A stretch of 64,000 nt of DNA from Oscillospiraceae bacterium (GTDB lineage: Bacteria > Bacillota > Clostridia > Christensenellales > QALW01). The translations under genes were made by a program, and so were the position numbers. How positions within the stretch are numbered: position 1 is the first letter of the stretch; each line of letters starts with the position of its first letter. The stretch is from contig CP091722.1 in the NCBI GenBank assembly GCA_022009755.1, positions 1,558,001-1,622,000 of the forward strand, written 5' to 3'. The notes beneath the pieces were generated by a model. It saw nothing but the letters and a program-made list of their open reading frames with translations, had not been told where the DNA came from and searched no databases. This document shows, piece by piece, positions 9,925 through 18,873 of the stretch.

Positions 9925-11415
9925 TTAATAAAGCGAATTTACAAAGCGATCCAGCCCTGCGCGGCCCGCTTCGTCATCCTTGAACACCGCAGCGTCGCCC
10001 AGCAGCTGCACGCACAGCACCGCCAGCTCCTGCCGCAGTGCGGCGCGCGCTTTTTCCGGCTCGGAGCAATCGTATTTATCGCGGAAGCTGTCGGCCCACG
10101 GAATATGGGATGCCGCCTTTGTTTCGTCAAAGGGCATGCCGGAAAGATATCTTGCCGTCTGCTCCAGTTCCTCCTTAAGCCTTCCGGGCAGTATGAACAG
10201 CCCCATTACCTCTATAAGCCCTATGTTTTCCTTTTTTATGTGATGGCGGCAGGGATGGGGATGGAACACGCCAAGCGGCCGCTCCGGGCTTGTTATGTTG
10301 TTGCGCAGCACCAGCTCCAGCACGAATTCTTCGCCGTCCATACGCATTATCGGGGTTATGGTGTTGTGCTTTTCTCCGTTTGTAAAGGCATATATCCCCA
10401 AGGCCTCATCGCTGTAATTATCCCATGCCGCGGTTATTTTGTCCGCCGCATCGATAATTGCGCCGGCATCCCGCCCCCGCAGCTGCAGCGCCGGCATGGG
10501 CCAGTTCAGCACCGCCAGCCCTACCCCGCCCAAGGCAGGGTATTCCCTGCGTATTCCGGCACGCATCATGGGCATTACATACCGTCCGCCCTGAAAATGC
10601 AGGTGGGAAAGTATGGAGCCGCCCGCAATGGGAAGCCCTGCGTTGCTGCCTATGAAATAATGCGGGAACTGCTTTTGAAAATCCGCCAGCCTGCAATAGG
10701 TTTTGCGGTTTATCTCCATGGGCGTATGCTGCTGACTGAACGCTATGCAATGCTCGTTAAAATAAACATAGGGGCTGTACTGAAAATACCACTGCTCACC
10801 GCTTAGCGTTACGGGAATGGTGCGCAGAAGCACTCTCGGAGGATGATTTATCCGTCCGGCATAGCCCACATTCTCCACGCACAGCTGACACGCGGGGTAT
10901 GAAGCCGACGGCGCCGAAAGCGCAAGGGCTATCTCCCGCGGGTCCTTCTCCGGCTTTGTAAGGTTTATGGTCACCTCCACCCCTCCGTAGGGTGAAGGGG
11001 CACTGTAACGGATGTTTTTTGCTATCTGCGCGGTGCGGATGTAGTTGCTGTTCCTGCACAGCGCGTAAAACCACGCCGTAGCCGCCTCAATACCGTCTTT
11101 GTCCCTTATTGCAAAAAAGTGCTCGCTCACCTGCGAGGGCGGCATAAGCATACAGCCCGCGATCTTATTATCAAATATCTCCCGGAAAATCGGGGTGTCG
11201 GCGGGCAGCATGCCTTTTTCAGCGGCATAGTCCGTCATTTTTTCAAGTATGGCGGGAAAATCGCCGTTTTTCTCCTCACACGCTCCGGGCGCATCCAGCT
11301 CAAAGAGCGCAAGCAGCCTGTTCTGCACATAGTATTTGTCCTGCGGCATGCAAAGACCCTTATCCAGAGCAAAATCCACGCACTGCGCTATAAGCGTTTT
11401 TATATCCTCCATCAC
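9925..11415 (-). CDS. galT: UDP-glucose--hexose-1-phosphate uridylyltransferase, class II
   Basis: 496 residues, typical of the Firmicutes class II GalT, which exchanges UMP between UDP-glucose and galactose-1-P. Visible: N-terminal QDKYYVQNRLL, the NAGLPIAGGSILSHLHFQGG region and HPHPCRHHIKKENIGLIEVMG. The family is unrelated in length to the short E. coli type. Start is GTG 11415 or the following ATG 11412. It is divergent from galK, each with its own promoter in a 420-base gap; galE is not in the window. Confidence 0.95.
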   Translation of the reverse strand: MMEDIKTLIAQCVDFALDKGLCMPQDKYYVQNRLLALFELDAPGACEEKNGDFPAILEKMTDYAAEKGMLPADTPIFREIFDNKIAGCMLMPPSQVSEHFFAIRDKDGIEAATAWFYALCRNSNYIRTAQIAKNIRYSAPSPYGGVEVTINLTKPEKDPREIALALSAPSASYPACQLCVENVGYAGRINHPPRVLLRTIPVTLSGEQWYFQYSPYVYFNEHCIAFSQQHTPMEINRKTYCRLADFQKQFPHYFIGSNAGLPIAGGSILSHLHFQGGRYVMPMMRAGIRREYPALGGVGLAVLNWPMPALQLRGRDAGAIIDAADKITAAWDNYSDEALGIYAFTNGEKHNTITPIMRMDGEEFVLELVLRNNITSPERPLGVFHPHPCRHHIKKENIGLIEVMGLFILPGRLKEELEQTARYLSGMPFDETKAASHIPWADSFRDKYDCSEPEKARAALRQELAVLCVQLLGDAAVFKDDEAGRAGLDRFVNSLY

Positions 11416-11583
11416 CGTTTACCGCCCGCCTCGGGGCGCCTTTCTTTTTTGTCGGTTTTAGTGTTTTTGTTTTGGTTGTTTTTATATTTTGAATTTTTTC
11501 ATCCTTAAGCGTTGCGGACCGGCTTTCCGCAGTCGGTTCGGCAATAGCCCGTGCCGACCGCCGATACGCACATGCTTATCTGT

Positions 11584-11612
11584 ATTATAATAGGAATCGC
11601 GTAAAAAAACAA
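11584..11612 (-). promoter_or_regulatory. galT promoter
   Basis: Minus-strand TTGTTT and TATAAT separated by 17 bases, about 170 bases before galT. It lies back to back with the galK promoter. Confidence 0.6.
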
Positions 11613-11627
11613 TATTAAAATGGCACT

Positions 11628-11643
11628 TAGGCAAACGCTTTAG
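11628..11643. promoter_or_regulatory. Possible LacI/CcpA-type operator between galT and galK
   Basis: AGGCAAACGCTTTAG contains the central AAACG-CTTT half-sites seen in LacI/GalR and catabolite (cre) operators and lies between the two divergent promoters. The match is imperfect, so this is only a candidate. Confidence 0.3.
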
Positions 11644-11674
11644 ACGATATTTATATTTTTCGCACGATATTGAA

Positions 11675-11702
11675 TTGAAAAAATGCGGCTTTGTGGTATA
11701 AT
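11675..11702 (+). promoter_or_regulatory. galK promoter
   Basis: TTGAAA and TATAAT separated by 16 bases, about 135 bases upstream of the galK start. Confidence 0.65.
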
Positions 11703-11837
11703 TTTTCGTGTGATTTCTTTATATGAGGCGGATTTAACCGTCCGTAAAAATATCGCCTGCGGCAGCAACGGGGCGCTTTTGCGTGCTCTGCCTTGAAAAT
11801 TGCCGCCGTAAAAATAAACTATCTATCGGAGAAGCAT

Positions 11838-13093
11838 ATGAAAACCGACCTTTCCAACCTTATCGGCCGCCCCGAACAAAACGAAGCTTTCCGCGCACTG
11901 TATGCGGATATACCGTCTGCATGCAGGCGGTATAACGGTATTGCGGAAGCCTTTTCCCGCTTTTTTGCCGGCACCCCCGCATTTTTTTCCGCCTCCGGGC
12001 GCTGCGAGGTCATAGGCAACCACACCGACCACAACGGCGGCCGCGTTATGGCGGCGGGCATAAGCCTTGATACCGTTGCCGCAGCACTGCCCACGGACAA
12101 TATGCGCGTGCGCATGATATCTAAGGGCTTTGACGGCTGCTTTGAGACGGATCTTTCCCGTCTTGAGCCGATAAACGCCGAAAAGGGCACCACCACGGCG
12201 CTCATACGGGGCGTAGCCGCGCGCTTTAAGCAGCTGGGGCTTAACATCGGCGGCTTTGACGCCTATGTAAGCAGCAATGTGCTGCGCGGCTCGGGGCTTT
12301 CCTCCTCCGCCTCCGTAGAAGTGCTTATCTGCACCGTGCTTTCCCATTTATAATTCCGGCGCCGTAACCCCGGAGGTCATGGGGGAAATATCGCAGTATG
12401 CGGAAAATGTTTATTTCGGCAAGCCCTGCGGGCTTATGGACCAGCTGGCCTGCGCCTGCGGCGGCATGGTGCATATAGATTTCGGCGGCGAAAAGGCCGA
12501 TATAAAACGCATAAGCTACGATTTTTCCCGCCGCGGCTACTGCATGATAATCACCGATGTGCACGAGGATCACGCCTCTCTTACGGACAACTATGCGGAA
12601 ATAACGGGGGATATGCGCTCTGCGGCGGAGTATTTCGGCGCAAAGCGGCTTATAGACGTGCCTCAAGGCGCCTTTTACGAGGCCATTCCCCAAATACGCA
12701 AAACGGCGGGCGACCGCGCCGTACTGCGCGCCCTTCATTTATGAAGAAAATCTGCGTGTGGACAAAGCGGCGGCCGCGCTTGCGGCAAACGATCTTTCCG
12801 GCTTTTTTGCGCAGATAAACGCCTCGGGCGAATCCTCCGCCCGCCTGCTTCAGAACCTCTGCATTCCCGGAAGCAGGGCACAGGCGGTGCCCTTGGCTTT
12901 GGCTCTTTCAAAAAAGCTGCTGGGCGGACGCGGCGCGGCGCGGGTGCACGGCGGCGGCTTCGGCGGCACCGTGCTGGCCTTTGTGCCCGCCGATCTCAGG
13001 GAGGATTACATTTCCCTTATGAACCGCACCTTCGGCGAAAACGCCGCTCTTTGCTTAAGCGTGCGCTCCCTTCCCGCCTGCCGGGTCCTGTAA
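11838..13093 (+). CDS. galK: Galactokinase (two frameshifts)
   Basis: About 419 residues after repair; phosphorylates galactose at C1 with ATP. Visible: the galactokinase signature GRCEVIGNHTDHNGG (about residues 55-70), the GHMP ATP loop LRGSGLSSSASVE, AENVYFGKPCGLMDQ and the C-terminal GHMP motif VHGGGFGGT. The frame shifts at about 12348 and again at about 12740, both inside the context CATTTAT. Each needs two added bases or one removed; HLYN and HFYEEN are the likely true residues. ATG 11838 has GGAG eight bases upstream. It works with galT, which is divergent, and the nearby phosphohexomutase. Confidence 0.93.
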
Positions 13094-13161
13094 GCCGAGA
13101 TGCCGCATAAGCCCCGACCCGAAAAGCAGGGGATGAATGCGCAGCAAAATATCGTCCGCAA

Positions 13162-13242
13162 GCAAAAGCCGGCTGCAAATGATATGCGCTCAAAAGATCG
13201 GATTTTTTGAAGCATATATCATAAAGGGCCGGCTTTTTTGCG
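13162..13242 (+). terminator. Large hairpin terminator after galK
   Basis: Arms AAAGCCGGC and GCCGGCTTTTTT enclose a second imperfect stem (ATGATATGC with GCATATATCAT). The T run on the plus strand fits termination of galK. Confidence 0.65.
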
Positions 13243-13269
13243 CCTTTTGCCGAAAAATCAAGCTGCCGC

Positions 13270-13298
13270 TTGCCATCGCGGTTATATTATTCTATAAT
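13270..13298 (+). promoter_or_regulatory. Promoter upstream of the amidohydrolase
   Basis: TTGCCA and TATAAT at 17-base spacing, about 115 bases before the amidohydrolase start. Confidence 0.6.
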
Positions 13299-13411
13299 AC
13301 CATTAAAACAGGTCTTATAATGCGGCGCAGCCGGACTTTAACCGCAAAGCCGCCGCATATCCGCAATATAGCCGAAATCCGTCCCATGTTCTTCGGCTGA
13401 AGGGAGAAAAA

Positions 13412-14524
13412 ATGAAGCTGCATATAAAAAACGCAAAGCTGCTCTGCCCCGACGGCGTTTTCCGCCCGGGCGAGCTGCTGATTTCAAACGGGCGCATAGA
13501 AAGCGCGGGGGATATGCTCTCCCGCCCCGACTGCGCCGATATTACCGTTATCAACGCCGAGGGCCGCTATGTAACGCCGGGGCTTATAGACGGTCACTGT
13601 CATGTGGGCATAATGGAGGAGGGCGTAGGCACGCCCGGTGACGATGCCAACGAAACAAGCGCCCTATGCACCCCGCAGATGCGCGCCGAGGACGGCGTAA
13701 ACCCCTTTGACCGCGGCTTTGACGATGCGCTGGAGGCCGGGGTGACCGCCGTTGTAACGGGTCCGGGCAGCGCAAATGTGATAGGGGGCACCTTCTGCGC
13801 GCTTAAAACCGTGCCCGGCACCATTGAAGATAAGCTGATAGCCGCCCCCGTGGCCCTAAAGGCGGCGCTGGGGGAAAACCCAAAGCGCATGCAGAAGGAC
13901 CGCTGCGCCACCCGCATGGCAAACATAGCCGCCCTTCGCGCCTTCCTGGAGCTTACGCGCTGCCCGGAGAATGCGGAAAGCGCCGCCGCCCCCGTAGCGG
14001 CCGCCGTAGCGCAGGGGCTGCCCCTGAAAATTCACGCCCACCGCGCCGACGACATACTCTCCGCAATACGCCTGTGCCGGGAATACGGCGTAAAATACAC
14101 CGTGGATCACTGCACCGAGGGCTATAAAATTGCCGATATTCTGGCAAGGGAAAAGGTAAACTGCATGATAGGCCCCACCATGATAACCCGCATGAAGGTG
14201 GAGCTTGCGGGGCTTAGCACGGAAAACGGCGCCGTACTTGAGCGGCACGGGCTGGAGGTGGCAATAACCACCGACCATCCCGAAACGCCGGTTTCCCTTT
14301 TGGCCGCCTCCGCCGGGCTTGCCGTGCGCGGCGGCATGAGCCGCGAGGCCGCCCTGCGCGCCGTAACCGTAAACCCCGCGCGCATGTGCGCCCTTAAAAG
14401 CATAGGCACGCTGGAGCCGGGCAAGGATGCCGATGTGGTAATATTCAACGGTCACCCCCTTGATATATGCAGCCGCGCCGTGTTTGTGGCGGTAAACGGC
14501 AGGGTGTATATAAACAGGCTGTAA
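13412..14524 (+). CDS. Amidohydrolase-superfamily enzyme
   Basis: 370 residues. The N-terminal composite beta-sandwich leads into the metal-binding HCH of PGLIDGHCHVG (HxH motif, about residue 70). Further metal ligands are probably the His in KIHAHRADD and TVDHC and the Asp in TTDHPETP; the C-terminal PGKDADVVIFNGHPL is typical of the family. The subgroup (imidazolonepropionase-like/uncharacterised amidohydrolases of Clostridia) has no firmly known substrate. GGGAG precedes the ATG. It probably shares a transcript with the following nucleotidase, 46 bases away. Confidence 0.85.
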   Translation: MKLHIKNAKLLCPDGVFRPGELLISNGRIESAGDMLSRPDCADITVINAEGRYVTPGLIDGHCHVGIMEEGVGTPGDDANETSALCTPQMRAEDGVNPFDRGFDDALEAGVTAVVTGPGSANVIGGTFCALKTVPGTIEDKLIAAPVALKAALGENPKRMQKDRCATRMANIAALRAFLELTRCPENAESAAAPVAAAVAQGLPLKIHAHRADDILSAIRLCREYGVKYTVDHCTEGYKIADILAREKVNCMIGPTMITRMKVELAGLSTENGAVLERHGLEVAITTDHPETPVSLLAASAGLAVRGGMSREAALRAVTVNPARMCALKSIGTLEPGKDADVVIFNGHPLDICSRAVFVAVNGRVYINRL

Positions 14525-14570
14525 TGTAAACCGCGGCGTCCCTTGTCCGGCCGCCGGTATAAGGAGAAAT

Positions 14571-15248
14571 ATGGGATACGATTATCTTTTGCTGGATGCC
14601 GACGGCACGGTTCTTGACTTTGACAGGGCCGAACGCACAGCGCTTATTGCCGCGCTTAAGCAATTTTCCGTTGACCCCACGGAGGAAACGATAGCGGACT
14701 ATCACAAAATAAACAAAGCGCTTTGGGAAAAGCTTGAAAGAGGCGAGCTTACGCGCGACCGGCTGAGCGTGCTGCGCTTTGAGCAGCTTGGGCATCTGCA
14801 CCCCGGCGCCTGCGCCGAAATGGCGCCGGTTTATATGGAGCAGCTCTCCCGATGCGCCTTTTTCCTGCCCGGCGCTGAGGCCTTTCTCCTTAAGGCCTCA
14901 AAGCTTTGCAGCATTGCAATTGTAACAAACGGCCTTACCCGCGTGCAGAAGGGGCGGCTTAAGGGCTGCAATATGAGCCGCTTCAGCCGGGTGTTTGTCA
15001 TAAGCCAGGAATTGGGCGTAAGCAAGCCCGATGCGCTTATTGCAAAGGCAGCGCTTGAAGGGCTGGGCTGCACCGATCCGGCGCGCGCCCTTGTTGCGGG
15101 GGACAGCGTAAGCGCGGATATAATGCTTGCCCGCAACGCCGGACTCCGCTCCTGCCTGATGTTTTCCTCCTCCCCCCTTGCGGATTACTGTGCCGATACC
15201 TATGACGGGCTGCTTTCCCTGTTGGGCGGCAAAAAAACCCATGCATAG
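14571..15248 (+). CDS. YjjG-family noncanonical pyrimidine nucleotidase (HAD superfamily)
   Basis: 225 residues. HAD motif I is DADGTVLDFD near the N-terminus, motif II is the Thr in IVTNGLT, the motif III Lys lies in SKPDA and motif IV is VAGDSVSADI. The helical cap fits subclass I and the YjjG group, which dephosphorylates dUMP/dTMP-like and damaged pyrimidine nucleotides. AAGGAG precedes the ATG. It follows the amidohydrolase and precedes the pnuC promoter. Confidence 0.87.
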   Translation: MGYDYLLLDADGTVLDFDRAERTALIAALKQFSVDPTEETIADYHKINKALWEKLERGELTRDRLSVLRFEQLGHLHPGACAEMAPVYMEQLSRCAFFLPGAEAFLLKASKLCSIAIVTNGLTRVQKGRLKGCNMSRFSRVFVISQELGVSKPDALIAKAALEGLGCTDPARALVAGDSVSADIMLARNAGLRSCLMFSSSPLADYCADTYDGLLSLLGGKKTHA

Positions 15249-15309
15249 CGCTCTTTTCTATGCAAATTCAATGCGAAATTTTCGGCTTGCTTGTGCAAAC
15301 GGCAGGCGT

Positions 15310-15338
15310 TTGACAGCTCGGCCGTTATGTGATAATAT
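15310..15338 (+). promoter_or_regulatory. pnuC promoter
   Basis: Consensus TTGACA and TAATAT with a 17-base spacer; the predicted transcript starts near 15345 and has a leader of about 125 bases. Confidence 0.8.
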
Positions 15339-15344
15339 AGTTTA

Positions 15345-15445
15345 CGGAATTTAATCCTCTGCCACCGGGTAGAGATGCATTTTAAGCATCTGCGGCGCGT
15401 CGTTAGGTCTTGGAAGACGCGCAACAGGTGCTTTTGTTTTTTTTT
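15345..15445 (+). ncRNA. Candidate riboswitch/attenuator leader of pnuC
   Basis: GCATCTG (15386-15392) can pair either upstream with AGATGC (15373-15378, 7-base loop) or downstream with CAGGTGC (15425-15431). The downstream pairing encloses the perfect stem GCGCGTC/GACGCGC (15395-15401 with 15416-15422) and is followed by a T-rich run at 15432-15445, a complete terminator. A small hairpin CTCT-GCCACCGGGT-AGAG precedes it and overlaps the AGATGC arm. Mutually exclusive antiterminator and terminator stems are the hallmark of a transcriptional riboswitch. I cannot place it in a named class by eye; guanidine-IV (mepA motif) and NAD-related classes should be tested first. Confidence 0.7.
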
Positions 15446-15470
15446 AATTCATGTTCCGGAGGAAAAAGCC

Positions 15471-16232
15471 TTGAGCCAAAACAACGCCGCGCAAGATCAC
15501 GCAAAGGTTCGGAAAAACACCGCCCCAAAAAGCCGCCTGCTGTCCCTGAGTACCTTTGAGCTTATACTGTGGACAGCCTCCGTGCTTGTAACCTCTGCCG
15601 CATTTTTTATCTTTGACCGCCGCAACTGGATGAACCTTGCCGTATCGATAACCGGAGTTACCTCTTTGGCCTTCTGCTCCAAGGGCAACCCCGCAGGGCA
15701 GGTGCTTATAATAGTTTTCAGCGTGCTTTACGGCATTATATCCTTTGTACAGCACTATTACGGCGAGATGATAACCTATCTGGGCATGACCGCCCCCATG
15801 GCGGTGGCCTCCCTTATTTCCTGGCTTCGCCACCCCCATAACGGCAACCGCTCCCAAGTGAGCGTAAACCGGCTCAAGCCTTTTGATTTTGTGCTGCTGC
15901 CCCTGCTGACAGCCGCCGTCACCACCGCCTTTTATTTTATACTTAAGGCCTTCAATACCGCCGATCTTGCCGTAAGCACCGTGTCGGTTGCCACAAGCTT
16001 TGCCGCCGTGTATCTCACCTTCCGCCGCAGCGCCCTTTATGCCATTGTCTACGCCGCAAACGATGCAGTGCTTGTGACCCTTTGGCTTTTGGCCGCCTCA
16101 AGGCAGATGCAGTATTATTCCGTTGCCGTGTGCTTTGCCGCCTTTCTTGCAAACGACATCTACGGCTTTATAAACTGGCGCAGGATGGAAAAAAAGCAGG
16201 CCGCCGAAAATGCCGCCTGCAAAAGCGCCTGA
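15471..16232 (+). CDS. pnuC: PnuC-family nicotinamide riboside/NMN transporter
   Basis: 253 residues with about seven membrane helices. The region FSVLYGIISFVQHYYGEMITYLGMTAPMA is typical of PnuC, as are SWLRHP and the C-terminal YGFINWRRMEK. PnuC takes up vitamin B3-type precursors for NAD synthesis by facilitated diffusion, driven by intracellular phosphorylation. The start is TTG 15471, with GGAGG ten bases upstream; the ATG at 15451 is out of frame. The preceding leader suggests transcription-termination control. A terminator follows directly. Confidence 0.9.
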   Translation: MSQNNAAQDHAKVRKNTAPKSRLLSLSTFELILWTASVLVTSAAFFIFDRRNWMNLAVSITGVTSLAFCSKGNPAGQVLIIVFSVLYGIISFVQHYYGEMITYLGMTAPMAVASLISWLRHPHNGNRSQVSVNRLKPFDFVLLPLLTAAVTTAFYFILKAFNTADLAVSTVSVATSFAAVYLTFRRSALYAIVYAANDAVLVTLWLLAASRQMQYYSVAVCFAAFLANDIYGFINWRRMEKKQAAENAACKSA

Positions 16233-16279
16233 TTATTCTCCCGTTCACGCGCCTGCCTGTTCCCGCTCCTTTGCGCTTG

Positions 16280-16306
16280 GCCGATCGGTTTTTTCGGTCG
16301 GCTTTT
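16280..16306 (+). terminator. Rho-independent terminator of pnuC
   Basis: GCCGATCG and CGGTCGGC with a T-rich loop and four T after; it lies at the convergence with the SDR gene. Confidence 0.75.
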
Positions 16307-17180
16307 ATGTATCCTTTCTTTTAAGAACATCCTTTTCAAAGCTCCACAGCTCGCTTTTCTGCTCGCCGCGGCAATAAAGCGCATACAGCGCCGCGCTTAC
16401 CGCCCTGTCGGGCAGCAGCCTTTTGGCAAAGGCCGCCATGCGGTATTTAGCCCCCACGATTATCCTGGGCGGCGGATTTTTTGCCTTTAATGCGCGCAGC
16501 ACGCATTTGGCTGCGAATTCCACCGGCGCGCCGTGCAGCTCATCCTTTACCATGGAGTTTAACGCGCTGCAAAAGCCCGCCATATAGGGCGTGTTTTCCC
16601 CCGTCTGCGCGGTATACCTGCGCGCGGCGGTAAAGCCGGTGCGCGTGTCTCCCGGCAGCACGCAGACCACTCGCACGCCAAAGGGGCGCGCCTCGTTTCT
16701 CAAAGCCTCCGCCGTGCCCTCAAGGGCATATTTGCCCGCGGAATAAAAGGCCTGAAAGGGTATTCCGAAAAGGGCGGCCACGCTGCTTATAAACACTATC
16801 GTGCCCCGTCTTGCCGGGCGCATAATGCGCATTGCCTCCCTTGCGCAGCGCACCGCGCCGAAATAGTTCACCTGCATCAGCGCCTCCGCCTCGGTATCCG
16901 AGGTTTCCTCCACCGCTCCCGCAAGCCCGCTGCCGGCGCAGCACACAAGCCCGTCCAGCCTTCCGGCATCCTCCGTTATAAACTCAAACGCTTCCCTGAC
17001 GCTTTGTTCCCCGGTAACATCGCATCTTACCCCGGTAACGCCGTCCGTCTTTTCGCCGGTTATACACCTGCGCGAAAGGTCGTACACCCGCGCCCCCTGC
17101 TGCACCAGCCTGCGCGCGCACTCCTTTCCTATGCCGGAGGAAGCCCCGGTAACCGCAATCACCGCATTTGAAATGTCCAT
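16305..17180 (-). CDS. Short-chain dehydrogenase/reductase (SDR)
   Basis: 291 residues, classical SDR: cofactor loop TGASSGIGKE near residue 13, the NNAG-equivalent CCAGSG, catalytic Ser in FISSVA, and YSAGK containing the catalytic Tyr and Lys. An NAD(P)-dependent oxidoreductase; substrate unknown. The extended C-terminus (about 100 residues after YSAGK) fits SDRs acting on lipids or steroids, but that is a weak inference. Its start overlaps the end of the preceding RluA gene, indicating co-transcription. Confidence 0.88.
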   Translation of the reverse strand: MDISNAVIAVTGASSGIGKECARRLVQQGARVYDLSRRCITGEKTDGVTGVRCDVTGEQSVREAFEFITEDAGRLDGLVCCAGSGLAGAVEETSDTEAEALMQVNYFGAVRCAREAMRIMRPARRGTIVFISSVAALFGIPFQAFYSAGKYALEGTAEALRNEARPFGVRVVCVLPGDTRTGFTAARRYTAQTGENTPYMAGFCSALNSMVKDELHGAPVEFAAKCVLRALKAKNPPPRIIVGAKYRMAAFAKRLLPDRAVSAALYALYCRGEQKSELWSFEKDVLKRKDT

Positions 17181-17950
17181 CCTTTATACCTCACCATTTT
17201 CTTTATTTCCGCCGTCCCGGCAGGCAGAACAACTTCCCGCGCATCGGGATAAAGCCCCTCCTCAAACAGGCTCCACGGCTCTCCCTCCGGGCGGCGGCAC
17301 ACAAGGCGCATTTTTTCCTTTTTTATCGGATGCACAAGCTCCAGCACCGCCGCCCACAGCGCAAGCTGCTGCCCCTTACGGTTTACATTAAAGCCGTAGC
17401 GCTGATCCCCCCCACAGCGGGCAGCCGATATGAGCAAACTGCACCCGTATTTGGTGCGGACGCCCGGTTTTCAGCCGTACCCGCACAAGGGTGAGCATAT
17501 TCTCCCCGCTGCCCGCCGTCTTGAGCACCTCATAGGAAAGCTCCGCCTTTTTTGCACCCTCCGTGCCCTCCTTTACCACCCTTACCGTGTTGGTTTTCTG
17601 ATCCTTCAGAAGATAATCGGTAAGCGTGCCCTTTGTCTTTGCGGGGCGGGAGCGCACCACGGCATAGTATATGCGGTGCATGGTATGGGTACGCACCTGC
17701 TCGCTCAGGCGCGCCGCGCTTTGGAATTGCGGGCAAAAACCACCATGCCGCATGCGGGGCGGTCCAGCCTGTGCACAAGCCCTATATACACCTGCCCCGG
17801 CTTTGAATATTTTATTTTTATATATTCCTTAACCGTATCAAGCAGACTCATATCCCCGCTTTCATCCGGCGCCGTAGGCTGATTGCAGGGCTTGCGCACG
17901 GCAATTACCGAATTATCCTCGTATATGACCTCCGGCTGCACACCGTTCAT
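17159..17950 (-). CDS. RluA-family pseudouridine synthase (two frameshifts)
   Basis: About 263 residues when repaired. The catalytic Asp is in HRLDRPACG; this differs from the usual HRLDRxTSG but keeps the Asp. Later landmarks are YYAVV, GRPHQIRVQ and GCPLWGD. The start (17950) has AAGGAGG. Break 1 near 17720 needs one added base; break 2 in the C7 run at about 17408-17414 needs one base removed (WGDQRYG is the expected sequence). The target uridine in rRNA or tRNA is unknown. A paralogue lies immediately upstream, so this is a tandem pair. Confidence 0.85.
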
Positions 17951-18097
17951 GTTTTCCTCCTTAATGCCCGCTTTAATGCCCGCTTTTTGCAAAGCCGGCG
18001 GGCTTGCGCTCAAAAAGCAACAGCATAAAAAAATCGGGAATGGCAGAATAGTCAAAAGGACGCCTTCCCTGCCGGAAAAGCGTCCATAAAAGCGTAC

Positions 18098-18802
18098 TTA
18101 ATCGCTGCAGTCCGGCGCCAGCTCTATATCGAACAGCTTCCACGGCGTATCAGTCTGCGGATAGCACAGAAAGGTGCGCTTGTCCCCCTTAACCGGGTGG
18201 ATAAGCGTGGTGCTCACCCCCCACAGCGCCGTGGGGCTGCCCTTTTTCTCCAGTCCGCCGCCGTACACGCGGTCACCCCATACCGGGCAGCCCATGCCCG
18301 CCAGCTGCACCCGCATTTGGTGCGCTATTCCCGTAGCGGGGCGCAGCGCCAAAAGAGTAAGCGTCTGCTCGCCGCAGGAAACGCTTTGCAGCACCTTATA
18401 TGTAAGCTGCGCCTTTTTTGCCCCTTCGGTGGAACGGGGCGCAATGCGCACCCGCCATGTGGCGGTGTCTTTTATAAGATAATCGGTAAGCTCGCCCGAT
18501 TTATCCCGCGGGCAGGAGCGCACCACCGCATAGAATGTGCGTTTAAGCTCCCTGCTTTGCACCTGACGGGAAAGCTCCGCCGCGCTTTTTCTGTCCAGCG
18601 CCGCCACCACTATACCGCCCGCCTGACGGTCCAGCCTGTGCACCAATGCGGCAAAGGGCTCTGCCTGCGGATTTTTTTCCTTAAGATGCTTTTTTATCTG
18701 TCCCAGCAGGGAATCTCCGCCCTCCTGCGCCGAGGTAAGCGGCAGCCCGCAGGGCTTTGCGGCAACAAGTATTGCCTCGTCCTCATAAATAACATCCAGC
18801 AT
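18098..18802 (-). CDS. RluA-family pseudouridine synthase
   Basis: 234 residues, intact. Catalytic Asp in HRLDRQAGG (about residue 57), with the loop residues altered from the common TSG; FYAVVRS, TGIAHQMRVQ (usual R-P-H replaced by GIAH) and GCPVWGD follow. It isomerises uridine to pseudouridine in a structured RNA. It shares about half its visible motifs with the downstream gene, consistent with duplication. The altered GRPHQIR motif (here GIAHQMR) may affect substrate choice. Confidence 0.85.
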   Translation of the reverse strand: MLDVIYEDEAILVAAKPCGLPLTSAQEGGDSLLGQIKKHLKEKNPQAEPFAALVHRLDRQAGGIVVAALDRKSAAELSRQVQSRELKRTFYAVVRSCPRDKSGELTDYLIKDTATWRVRIAPRSTEGAKKAQLTYKVLQSVSCGEQTLTLLALRPATGIAHQMRVQLAGMGCPVWGDRVYGGGLEKKGSPTALWGVSTTLIHPVKGDKRTFLCYPQTDTPWKLFDIELAPDCSD

Positions 18803-18873
18803 AAAATACCTCTTTCGTATCTTCGGCAGTCCCCGCCGTATTAAAAGCGCACATAAAAACGGACAAACGCCGT

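Noticed and set aside
12340..12745. Programmed frameshifting in galK
   Set aside because: There is no slippery heptamer plus structure, both sites are simple CATTTAT runs, and many unrelated genes in the window show the same kind of break.
13162..13242. Riboswitch upstream of the amidohydrolase
   Set aside because: The hairpin lies before the predicted amidohydrolase promoter and after galK, with a T run, so it fits a terminator rather than a leader.
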